Part shown: one piece after another, positions 31,909 through 40,034 of the stretch
Numbering within the stretch: the first letter of the stretch is position 1
How the letters are laid out: every line of letters begins with the position of its first letter
DNA from: NVTR01 sp036480115
GTDB taxonomy: Bacteria; Pseudomonadota; Alphaproteobacteria; Rhodobacterales; Rhodobacteraceae
Reading direction: 5' to 3'
Assembly: GCA_965224795.1 (NCBI GenBank)
Contig: CBDDAE010000001.1
Location: forward strand, 496,001 to 560,000
Length of the DNA stretch: 64,000 nucleotides
Notes under the pieces: model-generated
Seen by the model: only the letters and a program-made list of their open reading frames with translations
Databases searched by the model: none
Told to the model about the DNA's origin: nothing
Program-made: the position numbers and the translations under genes

Positions 31909-33513
31909 TCACATCCGAAACACGCCAAAGCGCGTTTCCTCAATCGGTGCGTTCAGGACGGTCAACAGGCTTAGGCCCAGCACGTCGCGGGTTTTTCGTG
32001 GGTCAATAATACCGTCATCCCATAACCGCGCCGAGGCATAAAGCGGATGGGACTGTTCTTCGAACATATCAATTGTGGGGCGTTTAAAGTCCTCTTCTTC
32101 TGCGTCCGTCCATGTGCCGCCGCCCCGCTCAATGGCGTCGCGTTTGACTGATGCCAAAACCCCGGCGGCCTGCGGGCCACCCATCACTGAAATGCGGGAA
32201 TTTGGCCAGCTCCACAGGAACCGTGGCTGATAGGCGCGCCCGGCCATGCCGTAATTCCCAGCGCCAAACGAACCACCTACTATCATGGTGATTTTGGGGA
32301 CGGACGTGGTGGCCACGGCTGTCACCAGCTTGGCACCGTGGCGCGCGATACCTTCGTTTTCGGCCTTTTGCCCGACCATGAAGCCAGTGATATTTTGCAG
32401 GAACACCAAAGGGATACGGCGTTGGCTGCACAATTCCACAAAATGTGCGCCCTTTTGGGCGCTGTCGGAAAACAGAACACCGTTATTGGCGATGATCCCC
32501 ACAGGGCAGCCCAGAATATGGGCGAAACCGGTGACTAAGGTTTCACCAAAACGCGGTTTGAATTCGTTAAACCTGCTGCCATCTACGGTGCGGGCGATGA
32601 CTTCGCGGATATCGTATGGCGTGCGCAGATCAGAGGGCACGACGGACAGGATTTCTTCCGGGTCATAGGCGGGTTCTTCAACGGCTTGGAACTGCACATT
32701 GTCGGATTTTTGCAGGTTCAGCGACTGAACAGCCCGGCGCGCCAGTGCCAAAGCGTGGGCGTCATCCTCGGCTAAGTAGTCAGCAACCCCGGACAGTCGG
32801 GTGTGCACATCGCCGCCACCAAGGTCTTCGGCACTGACTACTTCACCGGTAGCCGCCTTGACCAGCGGTGGCCCGGCCAGAAAGATAGTGCCTTGTTCTT
32901 TAACGATAATCGAAACATCGGACATGGCCGGGACATAAGCGCCACCGGCCGTGCAAGAGCCCATGACAACCGCAATCTGGGCAATTCCCGCCGCCGACAT
33001 CTGTGCCTGATTGTAGAAAATCCGGCCAAAATGGTCACGGTCCGGGAACACTTCGTCCTGATTGGGCAGGTTGGCACCACCGGAATCCACCAGATAGATG
33101 CACGGCAGCCGACATTCGGCGGCAATTTCCTGCGCACGCAGGTGCTTTTTCACCGTCATCGGGAAATAGGTGCCGCCCTTCACCGTCGCATCATTGCAAA
33201 CGACCATCACATCTTGGCCGTGGATTTTCCCAACCCCGGCAATCACACCAGCGGATGGCACCACGCCGCCATACATGCCATGGGCCGCAGTTGCGCCGAT
33301 TTCAAGGAACGGGCTGCCCGGATCAAGCAGGTTTGCCACCCGATCACGGGGCAACATTTTACCACGTGACAGGTGACGCGCGCGCGATTTTTCCGGGCCA
33401 CCTTGGGCCGCACTGGTGGCAGCCTCCGCCGCCACAGCCAGCATTTCAAGATGGGCGGCGCGGTTGGTTTGGGCGGTTTCGCTGCCGGTGATAAGTTGCG
33501 ATTGTAGTTTCAT
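31909..33513 (-). CDS. liuB: Methylcrotonyl-CoA carboxylase, carboxyltransferase beta subunit
   Basis: 534 residues, the normal size for MCC beta. It transfers the carboxyl group from biotin to 3-methylcrotonyl-CoA. Family landmarks are KMLPRDRVANLLDPGSPFLEIG, the acyl-CoA site around GSCTAGGAYVPAMSD, FLQNITGFMVG and GGSFGAGNYGMAGRAYQPRF. It is second in the liu operon, 6 bp after liuA. Propionyl-CoA carboxylase beta is the main look-alike, but the liuA/liuE neighbours favour MCC. Confidence 0.95.
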   Translation of the reverse strand: MKLQSQLITGSETAQTNRAAHLEMLAVAAEAATSAAQGGPEKSRARHLSRGKMLPRDRVANLLDPGSPFLEIGATAAHGMYGGVVPSAGVIAGVGKIHGQDVMVVCNDATVKGGTYFPMTVKKHLRAQEIAAECRLPCIYLVDSGGANLPNQDEVFPDRDHFGRIFYNQAQMSAAGIAQIAVVMGSCTAGGAYVPAMSDVSIIVKEQGTIFLAGPPLVKAATGEVVSAEDLGGGDVHTRLSGVADYLAEDDAHALALARRAVQSLNLQKSDNVQFQAVEEPAYDPEEILSVVPSDLRTPYDIREVIARTVDGSRFNEFKPRFGETLVTGFAHILGCPVGIIANNGVLFSDSAQKGAHFVELCSQRRIPLVFLQNITGFMVGQKAENEGIARHGAKLVTAVATTSVPKITMIVGGSFGAGNYGMAGRAYQPRFLWSWPNSRISVMGGPQAAGVLASVKRDAIERGGGTWTDAEEEDFKRPTIDMFEEQSHPLYASARLWDDGIIDPRKTRDVLGLSLLTVLNAPIEETRFGVFRM

Positions 33514-33519
33514 TGGTGG

Positions 33520-34683
33520 CTACCCCATCGCCCCCATCATTTCGCGCCCGATCAGCATGCGGCGAATTTCCGACGTTCCTGCCCCGATTTCCATCAGTTT
33601 GGCATCCCGAAACATCCGGCTGACCGGGCTGTCATTCATGAAACCAGCTCCGCCCATGGCCTGCACCGCCTGATGCGCGACTTTCATGGCTTCTTCGGAT
33701 GCATAAAGTACACAAGCGGCGGCGTCCTGGCGGGTGACAGTGCCGCGATCACAGGCGCGCGCAACCTCATATATATAGGCCCGCGCGGTGTTCATCGATG
33801 TGTACATATCGGCGATCTTACCCTGCATCAGCTGAAAGCTTCCAATGGGTTGGCCAAATTGTTTGCGTTCGGCCAGATAGGGCATTATTTCATCCAGACA
33901 GGCGGCCATGATGCCGGGGCCGATGGCGGACAGGACCACGCGTTCATAATCCAGCCCGGACATCAGAACGGCCACACCACGGCCTTCTTCGCCAAGCACA
34001 TTTTCAAAGGGAATTTCAACGTTATCAAACACCAGTTCCGCGGTGTTTGAGCCACGCATACCGAGTTTATCAAAATGCGGCCCCGTGCTGAAGCCGTGCA
34101 TGGATTTTTCAACGATAAACGCAGTCATTCCGCGACTGCCAGCGTCGGGGTCAGTTTTGGCGTAGACCACCAGTGTGTCGGCATCCGGGCCGTTGGTGAT
34201 CCAGTATTTGGTGCCGTTTAACAAATAGCGATCATTGCGTTTTTCGGCGTGCAGCTTCATCGATACTACGTCAGAACCAGCACCTGCTTCTGACATTGCC
34301 AGTGCACCAACATGTTCGCCTGATACCAATCCGGGCAGGTATTTCTGCTTTTGCTCAGGCGTCGCGTTCAGATTGATCTGATTGACGCACAGATTGGAAT
34401 GGGCCCCGTAGGACAGGGAAACCGAGGCACTGGCGCGCGCGATTTCTTCTACGGCAACCGCGTGGGCAAGATAGCCCATGCCGGCACCGCCAAATTCTTC
34501 GGATACGGTGATGCCCAGTAGGCCCAATTCGCCCATTTCGCACCAAAGATCGGGGGGAAATGTGTTTGTCGCGTCAATATCAGCCGCCATCGGTTTCACC
34601 CGATCCTGCGCCCAACGATGCACCATTTCGCGCAGGGCGTTGATATCGTCACCAAGGTCGAACTGCATTGTGGCGTTGAACAT
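33520..34683 (-). CDS. liuA: Isovaleryl-CoA dehydrogenase
   Basis: 387 residues, FAD-dependent acyl-CoA dehydrogenase that converts isovaleryl-CoA to 3-methylcrotonyl-CoA. Visible signatures are LGLLGITVSEEFGGAGMGYL, AMSEAGAGSDVVSM, KYWITNGPDADTLVVYAKT and QAMGGAGFMNDSPVSRMFRD. Isovaleryl-specific assignment rests on operon context plus overall similarity to IVD. It is the first gene of liuABDEC and is preceded by a promoter with an overlapping inverted repeat. Confidence 0.95.
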   Translation of the reverse strand: MFNATMQFDLGDDINALREMVHRWAQDRVKPMAADIDATNTFPPDLWCEMGELGLLGITVSEEFGGAGMGYLAHAVAVEEIARASASVSLSYGAHSNLCVNQINLNATPEQKQKYLPGLVSGEHVGALAMSEAGAGSDVVSMKLHAEKRNDRYLLNGTKYWITNGPDADTLVVYAKTDPDAGSRGMTAFIVEKSMHGFSTGPHFDKLGMRGSNTAELVFDNVEIPFENVLGEEGRGVAVLMSGLDYERVVLSAIGPGIMAACLDEIMPYLAERKQFGQPIGSFQLMQGKIADMYTSMNTARAYIYEVARACDRGTVTRQDAAACVLYASEEAMKVAHQAVQAMGGAGFMNDSPVSRMFRDAKLMEIGAGTSEIRRMLIGREMMGAMG

Positions 34684-34702
34684 GGGGATTCCTGTGGTTT
34701 AT

Positions 34703-34747
34703 TGAACGCTTGTTCAGTTAATAGCGGATACTAAGGCACTGGGTCAA
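34703..34747 (-). promoter_or_regulatory. liuA promoter with TetR-like operator
   Basis: On the minus strand TTGACC (34747-34742), an 18-bp spacer and TATTAA (34723-34718) form a good sigma-70 promoter. One base after the -10 lies TGAACAAGCGTTCA (34716-34703), with perfect 5-bp arms TGAAC/GTTCA, covering the expected start point. This is the classical position for repression. A TetR-family fatty-acyl-CoA-responsive repressor is plausible, but no regulator gene is in the window. Confidence 0.6.
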
Positions 34748-34758
34748 CAAAAATGCGG

Positions 34759-35964
34759 CTAAGCTGTGGAATTTTGATACACCGCTGAAACCTCTGCGCG
34801 GATGATACGGGCGACTAATTCACAGTCCTGCAATGAAAAAGTAAGCGGCAAGCGCATGTCTAACAATCCGGCCAACACCCGTTCTGTTTGTGGCATTGGT
34901 GCCGTCGAAAAATACCGCCAACTGTCATATTTAGACGTAAAACCAATAGGTTCTTCACCGCCGAACCATTTTAGCTCTACCCCACGAGCGGCACTACGCG
35001 ACAGAACATCACCAACATCTTCCGTCCCCCAGCCATCAAGCAGAAACTGAATGGATGACCCAACAAAACCTTCCTTTTCGCTACGTTCGATCACAGTCAG
35101 CCCCGGTGTGCCGCGCAGCCCTGCCTGAACCACGCCATAGCGTTCATTCCAGGCCGCGCATTGCGCCCCTAAGTCGCGCAGTTGCGGGCGTAAAATTGCG
35201 GCGCGCAGATTATCCATGCGCCCTGATATGTTAGGGGTGTCGTACTTTACCGCATCAAATGCCGCCGCCGGGGGCGTGGCAAGGTGACGCCCATAAAGCA
35301 TATAAGACCCCGACAACAGCGTGGCACGGGCCATGATATCAGGGTCATCACAGATCAGCAGCCCGCCTTCGCCAGAATTTAGATGTTTATAGGTTTGGGT
35401 GGAATAGCAGGCGACGACCCCGTGGCGCCCGGACGCAACACCGTTCCATTTAGCCCCCATAGTGTGGGCGCAATCCTCAATCACTTGCACGTTGGCTTCA
35501 GTACAAATTTCCACCAACCGGTCCATGTCGCAAATATGGCCGCGCATGTGCGACAACAGTAAAATTCTGGCACCACTGGTTTGTATTTTCTCTTTTAGAT
35601 CAGACAGATCAATGGTTAGATCATCTGTCACCTCAACCAGTACCGGCACGGCCCCAAGGCTGGCAATTGCACCGGGAACCGGGGCCAGGGTAAAGGCGTT
35701 GGACAGCACTTTGTCGCCTGGTCCAACCCCAAGGGCACGCATCGCCGTGGCCATGGCATATCCACCAGAAGCCACCGCCAGACAATATTTCGCCCCCGTC
35801 AAAGCCGCGAATTCTTGCTCCAATAGCGCAACTTCTCCGGCTTCATCCGGCTCTAAATTATAACGATGCAATCGCCCGTGGCCCAACACCCGAAGGGCGG
35901 CCTGAACCGCTGCTTCGGGGATCGGTTCCTGCTGGGTAAAGCTACCTTTGAATTTCTCTGACAT
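34759..35964 (-). CDS. DegT/DnrJ/EryC1/StrS-family aminotransferase
   Basis: 401 residues, PLP-dependent aminotransferase fold. The PLP-binding Lys is K193 in STQTYKHLNSGEGG, and D164 in VIEDCAHTMGAKW pairs with the pyridine nitrogen. Members usually transaminate nucleotide-linked ketosugars, though some act on other ketones. No sugar-nucleotide epimerase/dehydratase or glycosyltransferase is nearby except glmU/glmS, which make UDP-GlcNAc and diverge from it. The real substrate is therefore unclear. A Glu-rich variant segment DPDIMARATLLSGSYMLYGRH follows the lysine. Confidence 0.85.
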   Translation of the reverse strand: MSEKFKGSFTQQEPIPEAAVQAALRVLGHGRLHRYNLEPDEAGEVALLEQEFAALTGAKYCLAVASGGYAMATAMRALGVGPGDKVLSNAFTLAPVPGAIASLGAVPVLVEVTDDLTIDLSDLKEKIQTSGARILLLSHMRGHICDMDRLVEICTEANVQVIEDCAHTMGAKWNGVASGRHGVVACYSTQTYKHLNSGEGGLLICDDPDIMARATLLSGSYMLYGRHLATPPAAAFDAVKYDTPNISGRMDNLRAAILRPQLRDLGAQCAAWNERYGVVQAGLRGTPGLTVIERSEKEGFVGSSIQFLLDGWGTEDVGDVLSRSAARGVELKWFGGEEPIGFTSKYDSWRYFSTAPMPQTERVLAGLLDMRLPLTFSLQDCELVARIIRAEVSAVYQNSTA

Positions 35965-36173
35965 CCGCCCTCCACTGCCCCGTGATTTGAAGGTGTCAGC
36001 GCTCGAAGGTCAATATGTGGTTTTTTGGCCTTCTGTGGCCATATTTGCGACCAGTTTGGCAAATAATTGCTGACCATTGAAACACGCTGTAAAAGATTTT
36101 GATCGCCAAACCCCTTGTGGGAAGACAAACAAGCGGTAAAACGGCCCTGTAAAACAATAAGAATGAGCAATAG
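35965..36173. promoter_or_regulatory. 209-bp divergent intergenic region between the aminotransferase and glmU
   Basis: No gene is visible. The region must hold the promoters of both divergent units. A loose inverted repeat AATATG (36012-36017) / CATATT (36040-36045) is present. I could not pick a promoter for either side with confidence. Confidence 0.35.
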
Positions 36174-37526
36174 ATGTCTACAGCCCTGATTGTCCTTGCC
36201 GCTGGCCAAGGCACCCGGATGAATTCGGACCTGCCCAAAGTGTTGCACAAATTGGGCGGCTTTGCGCTGTTTGCCCACGCTTTGCGTGTAGGCCAAGAAC
36301 TGGAATCTGAAAAGTCGATATTGGTGGTCGGTCATGGCGGCGATGCTGTTGCCGCACAAGCGCAGGATTTGGATCCCGATACTGTGGTTGTTCATCAGGC
36401 AAAACAGCGCGGCACCGCCCATGCGGTTGCCCAGGCACAGGACGCACTGGCCGATTTTGACGGCGATGTTTTTGTGTTATTTGGCGACACCCCGTTTATT
36501 CGTACCGAAACACTGGTCAAAATGGCAAAAGCCCGGGCTGAAAATGATGTGGTCGTTTTAGGGTTTGAGGCCGATGACCCCGGACGCTACGGCCGTCTGG
36601 TCATGCAGGGGGAGCATCTTGAAAAGATTGTGGAATATAAAGACGCTAATGCGGATCAGAGGGCCATTAGCTTTTGCAATGGTGGTATAATTCTAGCCCC
36701 GTCCAAAACGATTTTTAAGTTGATTGAGCAAATTTCTGATGACAATGCCAGTGGTGAATATTATCTGACGGATATTGTTGAGATCGCCAATAAACAGGGC
36801 CTGAACTGCACCGCCGTTCAATGTGAAGAGGCCGAAACCCTTGGCATCAACACCCGGGCACAACTGGCCGATGCAGAAGTGCGGTTTCAAAGCAATGCCC
36901 GGGCAACAGCGCTGGATACCGGTGTTACGATGGCTGCGGCTGATACGGTGTTTTTCGCGCTTGATACCCATTTGGGCCGCGATGTGGTTGTCGAACAAAA
37001 CGTGGTTTTTGGTCCCGGTGTAACGGTTGAAACCGGCGCGACCATTCGCGCTTTCAGCCATCTTGAGGGCTGTCATGTCAGTGCCGGGGCAATTGTTGGC
37101 CCCTATGCGCGCCTACGCCCAGGGGCAGAAATTGGCAATGATGCGCGGGTCGGGAATTTTGTTGAAATCAAGAATTCTGAGATCGGTGAAGGCGCAAAAG
37201 TTGGCCATTTAAGCTATTTAGGCGACGCCGAAATTGGCGGTGGCACAAATATCGGGGCTGGGACTGTAACCTGTAACTACGACGGGGTCATGAAACACCG
37301 CACAGTGATTGGGAAAAATGCGTTTATCGGATCTGACACGATGCTGGTGGCGCCTGTAACGATTGGTGACAAAGCTTTTACAGCCACCGGTTCCGTGATC
37401 ACCGATGACGTCCCGGACGGAGATCTGGCCATTGGCCGCGCTAAACAGGTGAATAAACCGGGGCTGGCCCGAAAATTGTTCGAAAAGTTGAAAGCTGCGA
37501 AGAAAAAACAGGAAAAGGACGTGTAA
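36174..37526 (+). CDS. glmU: Bifunctional UDP-N-acetylglucosamine pyrophosphorylase / glucosamine-1-phosphate acetyltransferase
   Basis: 450 residues. The N-terminal uridylyltransferase domain begins VLAAGQGTRMNSDLPKVLH, with the Mg/UTP-binding loop. The C-terminal half is a left-handed beta-helix of hexapeptide repeats (VVVEQNVVFGPGVTVETGA, IGAGTVTCNYDGVMKHRT) that acetylates GlcN-1-P. Product UDP-GlcNAc feeds peptidoglycan and lipid A. It is followed one base later by glmS, which makes the GlcN-6-P precursor, so the two steps are co-expressed. Confidence 0.97.
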   Translation: MSTALIVLAAGQGTRMNSDLPKVLHKLGGFALFAHALRVGQELESEKSILVVGHGGDAVAAQAQDLDPDTVVVHQAKQRGTAHAVAQAQDALADFDGDVFVLFGDTPFIRTETLVKMAKARAENDVVVLGFEADDPGRYGRLVMQGEHLEKIVEYKDANADQRAISFCNGGIILAPSKTIFKLIEQISDDNASGEYYLTDIVEIANKQGLNCTAVQCEEAETLGINTRAQLADAEVRFQSNARATALDTGVTMAAADTVFFALDTHLGRDVVVEQNVVFGPGVTVETGATIRAFSHLEGCHVSAGAIVGPYARLRPGAEIGNDARVGNFVEIKNSEIGEGAKVGHLSYLGDAEIGGGTNIGAGTVTCNYDGVMKHRTVIGKNAFIGSDTMLVAPVTIGDKAFTATGSVITDDVPDGDLAIGRAKQVNKPGLARKLFEKLKAAKKKQEKDV

Positions 37527-37527
37527 A

Positions 37528-39354
37528 ATGTGTGGTATTGTTGGAATTCTGTCCGATCATGAAGCAGCCCCAATTATTGTAGAGGCGTTAAAACGCTTAG
37601 AATATCGCGGCTATGATAGCGCCGGGATTGCAACAATAGATGCAAAATCTGACCTGAATCGCCGTCGTGCTGTGGGCAAGCTGGTGAATCTGTCTGACCT
37701 TCTGGTACATGATCCACTTCCGGGTAAGGCCGGGATTGGCCACACAAGATGGGCCACCCATGGTGGACCATCAGTTGAAAATGCCCATCCGCACCGGGCC
37801 GGCCCGGTGGCTGTTGTTCATAATGGTATCATCGAAAATTTTCGCGAATTACGGGATGATCTTGCCGGTAAGGGCATTAATTTCAAGACAGAAACCGATA
37901 CAGAAACCGTAGCCCTTTTGGCCCAATACTATCTGGAACAGGGTCTTTCGCCGCGCGACGCCGCTGAACAAACCATTGCCCGCCTTGAAGGCGCATTTGC
38001 CCTTTGTTTTCTGTTTCAGGGCCAAAATGATCTGCTGATCGCTGCGCGCAAAGGTTCGCCCCTGGCCATCGGCCATGGCGAGGGAGAAGTTTTCGTTGGC
38101 TCTGATGCGATCGCGCTTTCGCCAATGACCGACCAGATCACTTATCTGGAAGAAGGTGACTGGGCAGTTCTAAGCCGCAATAGCATTGAAATTATTGACG
38201 CCAATGGCCAGCTGGCAAACCGCCCAGTGCGCGCCATTCAAATCGATGCCACTCGGATCGATAAGGGCGGTCACAAGCATTTCATGGCCAAAGAAATTGC
38301 CGAACAGCCAACCGTCCTGGGCGAAGCTATCGGGCATTATTTGACTGCGGACAACCAAGCGATCAACCTGCCCGGTGCGGGTTTGGATTTCAGCCAGTAT
38401 GACCGGGTAACTATGGTTGCCTGTGGCACCGCTTACTATGCCTGTCTGACGGCGAAATATTGGTTTGAAAATATTGCCCGTTTACCGGTTGAAGTCGATG
38501 TGGCTTCGGAATTTCGCTACCGCGAACCACCAATTCCGGCCCGCACTCTGGCAATTTTTGTCAGCCAGTCCGGGGAAACGGCCGATACGTTGGCCGCCCT
38601 GCGTTACATGTCTGGCAAGGCCAAAACCGTGGCCGCAATTGTAAATGTGCCAGAAAGTTCCATTGCCCGTGAAAGCGATATCGCGTTTCCGATTCTGGCA
38701 GGCACGGAAATTGGCGTGGCCTCCACCAAAGCATTCAGTTGCCAATTGGTAGTGCTGGCTATCATGGCGATCAAAGCCGCCCATGATCGCGGTGAAATTG
38801 ATGATGCCACACAAGCCGGTCACCTGTCGGACCTGCGCGCCTTGCCCGGGCTTTTCAATCAGGCATTGACACAGTCCGACGCCATTGATCAGGCCGCGCG
38901 GCTGGTGTCTCAGGCTCGCGATGTGCTGTTTTTAGGGCGAGGTCAGATGTACCCAATCGCTATGGAAGGTGCTCTAAAATTGAAAGAAATCAGCTACATA
39001 CACGCCGAAGGCTATGCTTCAGGTGAGCTAAAACACGGCCCTATCGCCTTGGTGGATGAGGACGTTCCGGTTATTGTAATGGCCCCTCGCGATGCCCTGT
39101 TTGAAAAAACCATATCCAATATGCAAGAGGTCATGGCCCGCGACGGAAAAGTGTTGTTGATAACCGATGCCAAAGGTGTTGCAGAGGCGTCCGACGGGAC
39201 CTGGCAGGTGCTTAAAATGCCCGTCGTCCCCGACCTTTTAGCCCCAATCCTATACGCCTTGCCCGCACAATTGCTGGCCTATTATGCCGCCGTGGCCAAA
39301 GGCACCGATGTGGATCAACCGCGCAATCTGGCAAAATCTGTCACTGTCGAATGA
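37528..39354 (+). CDS. glmS: Glutamine--fructose-6-phosphate aminotransferase (isomerizing)
   Basis: 608 residues. Cys2 of MCGIVGIL is the N-terminal nucleophile of the glutaminase domain; GIGHTRWATHGGPS and HNGIIENFRELR follow. Two SIS domains bind fructose-6-P (ACGTAYYACLTAKYW, FVSQSGETADTLAALR, FLGRGQMYPIAMEGALKLKE), and the C-terminus LAKSVTVE is characteristic. It makes glucosamine-6-phosphate. No glmS ribozyme-like structure is expected in this group and the one-base gap to glmU leaves no room for it. Confidence 0.98.
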   Translation: MCGIVGILSDHEAAPIIVEALKRLEYRGYDSAGIATIDAKSDLNRRRAVGKLVNLSDLLVHDPLPGKAGIGHTRWATHGGPSVENAHPHRAGPVAVVHNGIIENFRELRDDLAGKGINFKTETDTETVALLAQYYLEQGLSPRDAAEQTIARLEGAFALCFLFQGQNDLLIAARKGSPLAIGHGEGEVFVGSDAIALSPMTDQITYLEEGDWAVLSRNSIEIIDANGQLANRPVRAIQIDATRIDKGGHKHFMAKEIAEQPTVLGEAIGHYLTADNQAINLPGAGLDFSQYDRVTMVACGTAYYACLTAKYWFENIARLPVEVDVASEFRYREPPIPARTLAIFVSQSGETADTLAALRYMSGKAKTVAAIVNVPESSIARESDIAFPILAGTEIGVASTKAFSCQLVVLAIMAIKAAHDRGEIDDATQAGHLSDLRALPGLFNQALTQSDAIDQAARLVSQARDVLFLGRGQMYPIAMEGALKLKEISYIHAEGYASGELKHGPIALVDEDVPVIVMAPRDALFEKTISNMQEVMARDGKVLLITDAKGVAEASDGTWQVLKMPVVPDLLAPILYALPAQLLAYYAAVAKGTDVDQPRNLAKSVTVE

Positions 39355-40034
39355 CGCTGGATGATGCCCTTGCGGCGTTAAAAACCAAGGCACAGCCGGG
39401 GCGCGACGCTGACATGGCAGCCTATCACAAAATCGATCGCGTCTATTTCGGCGTTGCCAACCCGGATACCAATGATCTGGTGAATTCCTGGCGAAAGGTT
39501 CTAAGTGTTGAGCAACGGGTCGCGTTGGCCTCGCAACTATGGGAAACCAACATTTATGAGGCCCGGCTGGCGGCAGCAAAGCTGCTGACTCAGGCACGCC
39601 TTCGCCCCGATGACGCCGCGTGGGATCTGATAACATCATGGGTGCCGGATTTTGACAGTTGGGCAATTGCGGATCACGCGGCCATGGCCGGACAACGCCG
39701 GTTAAGCGCCGTACCGCAGCGGCTGGATACTGTGGAAGAATGGACAAAATCTGACCACCTTTGGACCCGCAGGGCCGCGCTTGTATTCACGTTGCCTTGG
39801 ACCAAACAAAACCACCCCAAACCGACAGAGCTGGCAGCACGTGAACGGATTTTGGGCTGGGCGGCAGGTTATGTGGACGACCCGGAATGGTTTATCCAGA
39901 AATGCGTTGCCTGGTGGCTGCGTGATCTATCCAAACACGATGCCCCCCGTGTTTTGACATTTTTGGAAGAATTTGGCGAACGTATGAAACCTTTTGCCCG
40001 CAAAGACGCCGCGCGCCACCTGCCGCAGTCTTAG
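39351..40034 (+). CDS. AlkD-like DNA alkylation repair protein
   Basis: 227 residues made of helical (HEAT-like) repeats. It resembles the DNA alkylation repair family: ARLAAAKLLTQ, WVPDFDSWAIADHAAM (the conserved W-x-x-x-D region), LWTRRAALVFTLPW, and YVDDPEWFIQKCVAWWLRDLSKHD. Such proteins remove bulky or positively charged alkylated bases without flipping. The ATG overlaps the glmS stop by 4 bp, so it is translationally coupled to cell-wall precursor genes. Its stop overlaps the convergent acyl-CoA synthetase stop by 4 bp. Confidence 0.82.
   Translation: MTLDDALAALKTKAQPGRDADMAAYHKIDRVYFGVANPDTNDLVNSWRKVLSVEQRVALASQLWETNIYEARLAAAKLLTQARLRPDDAAWDLITSWVPDFDSWAIADHAAMAGQRRLSAVPQRLDTVEEWTKSDHLWTRRAALVFTLPWTKQNHPKPTELAARERILGWAAGYVDDPEWFIQKCVAWWLRDLSKHDAPRVLTFLEEFGERMKPFARKDAARHLPQS

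Noticed and set aside
37527..37527. glmS ribozyme upstream of glmS
   Set aside because: Only one base separates glmU and glmS, so there is no space for a ribozyme, which is also typical of Gram-positive bacteria.
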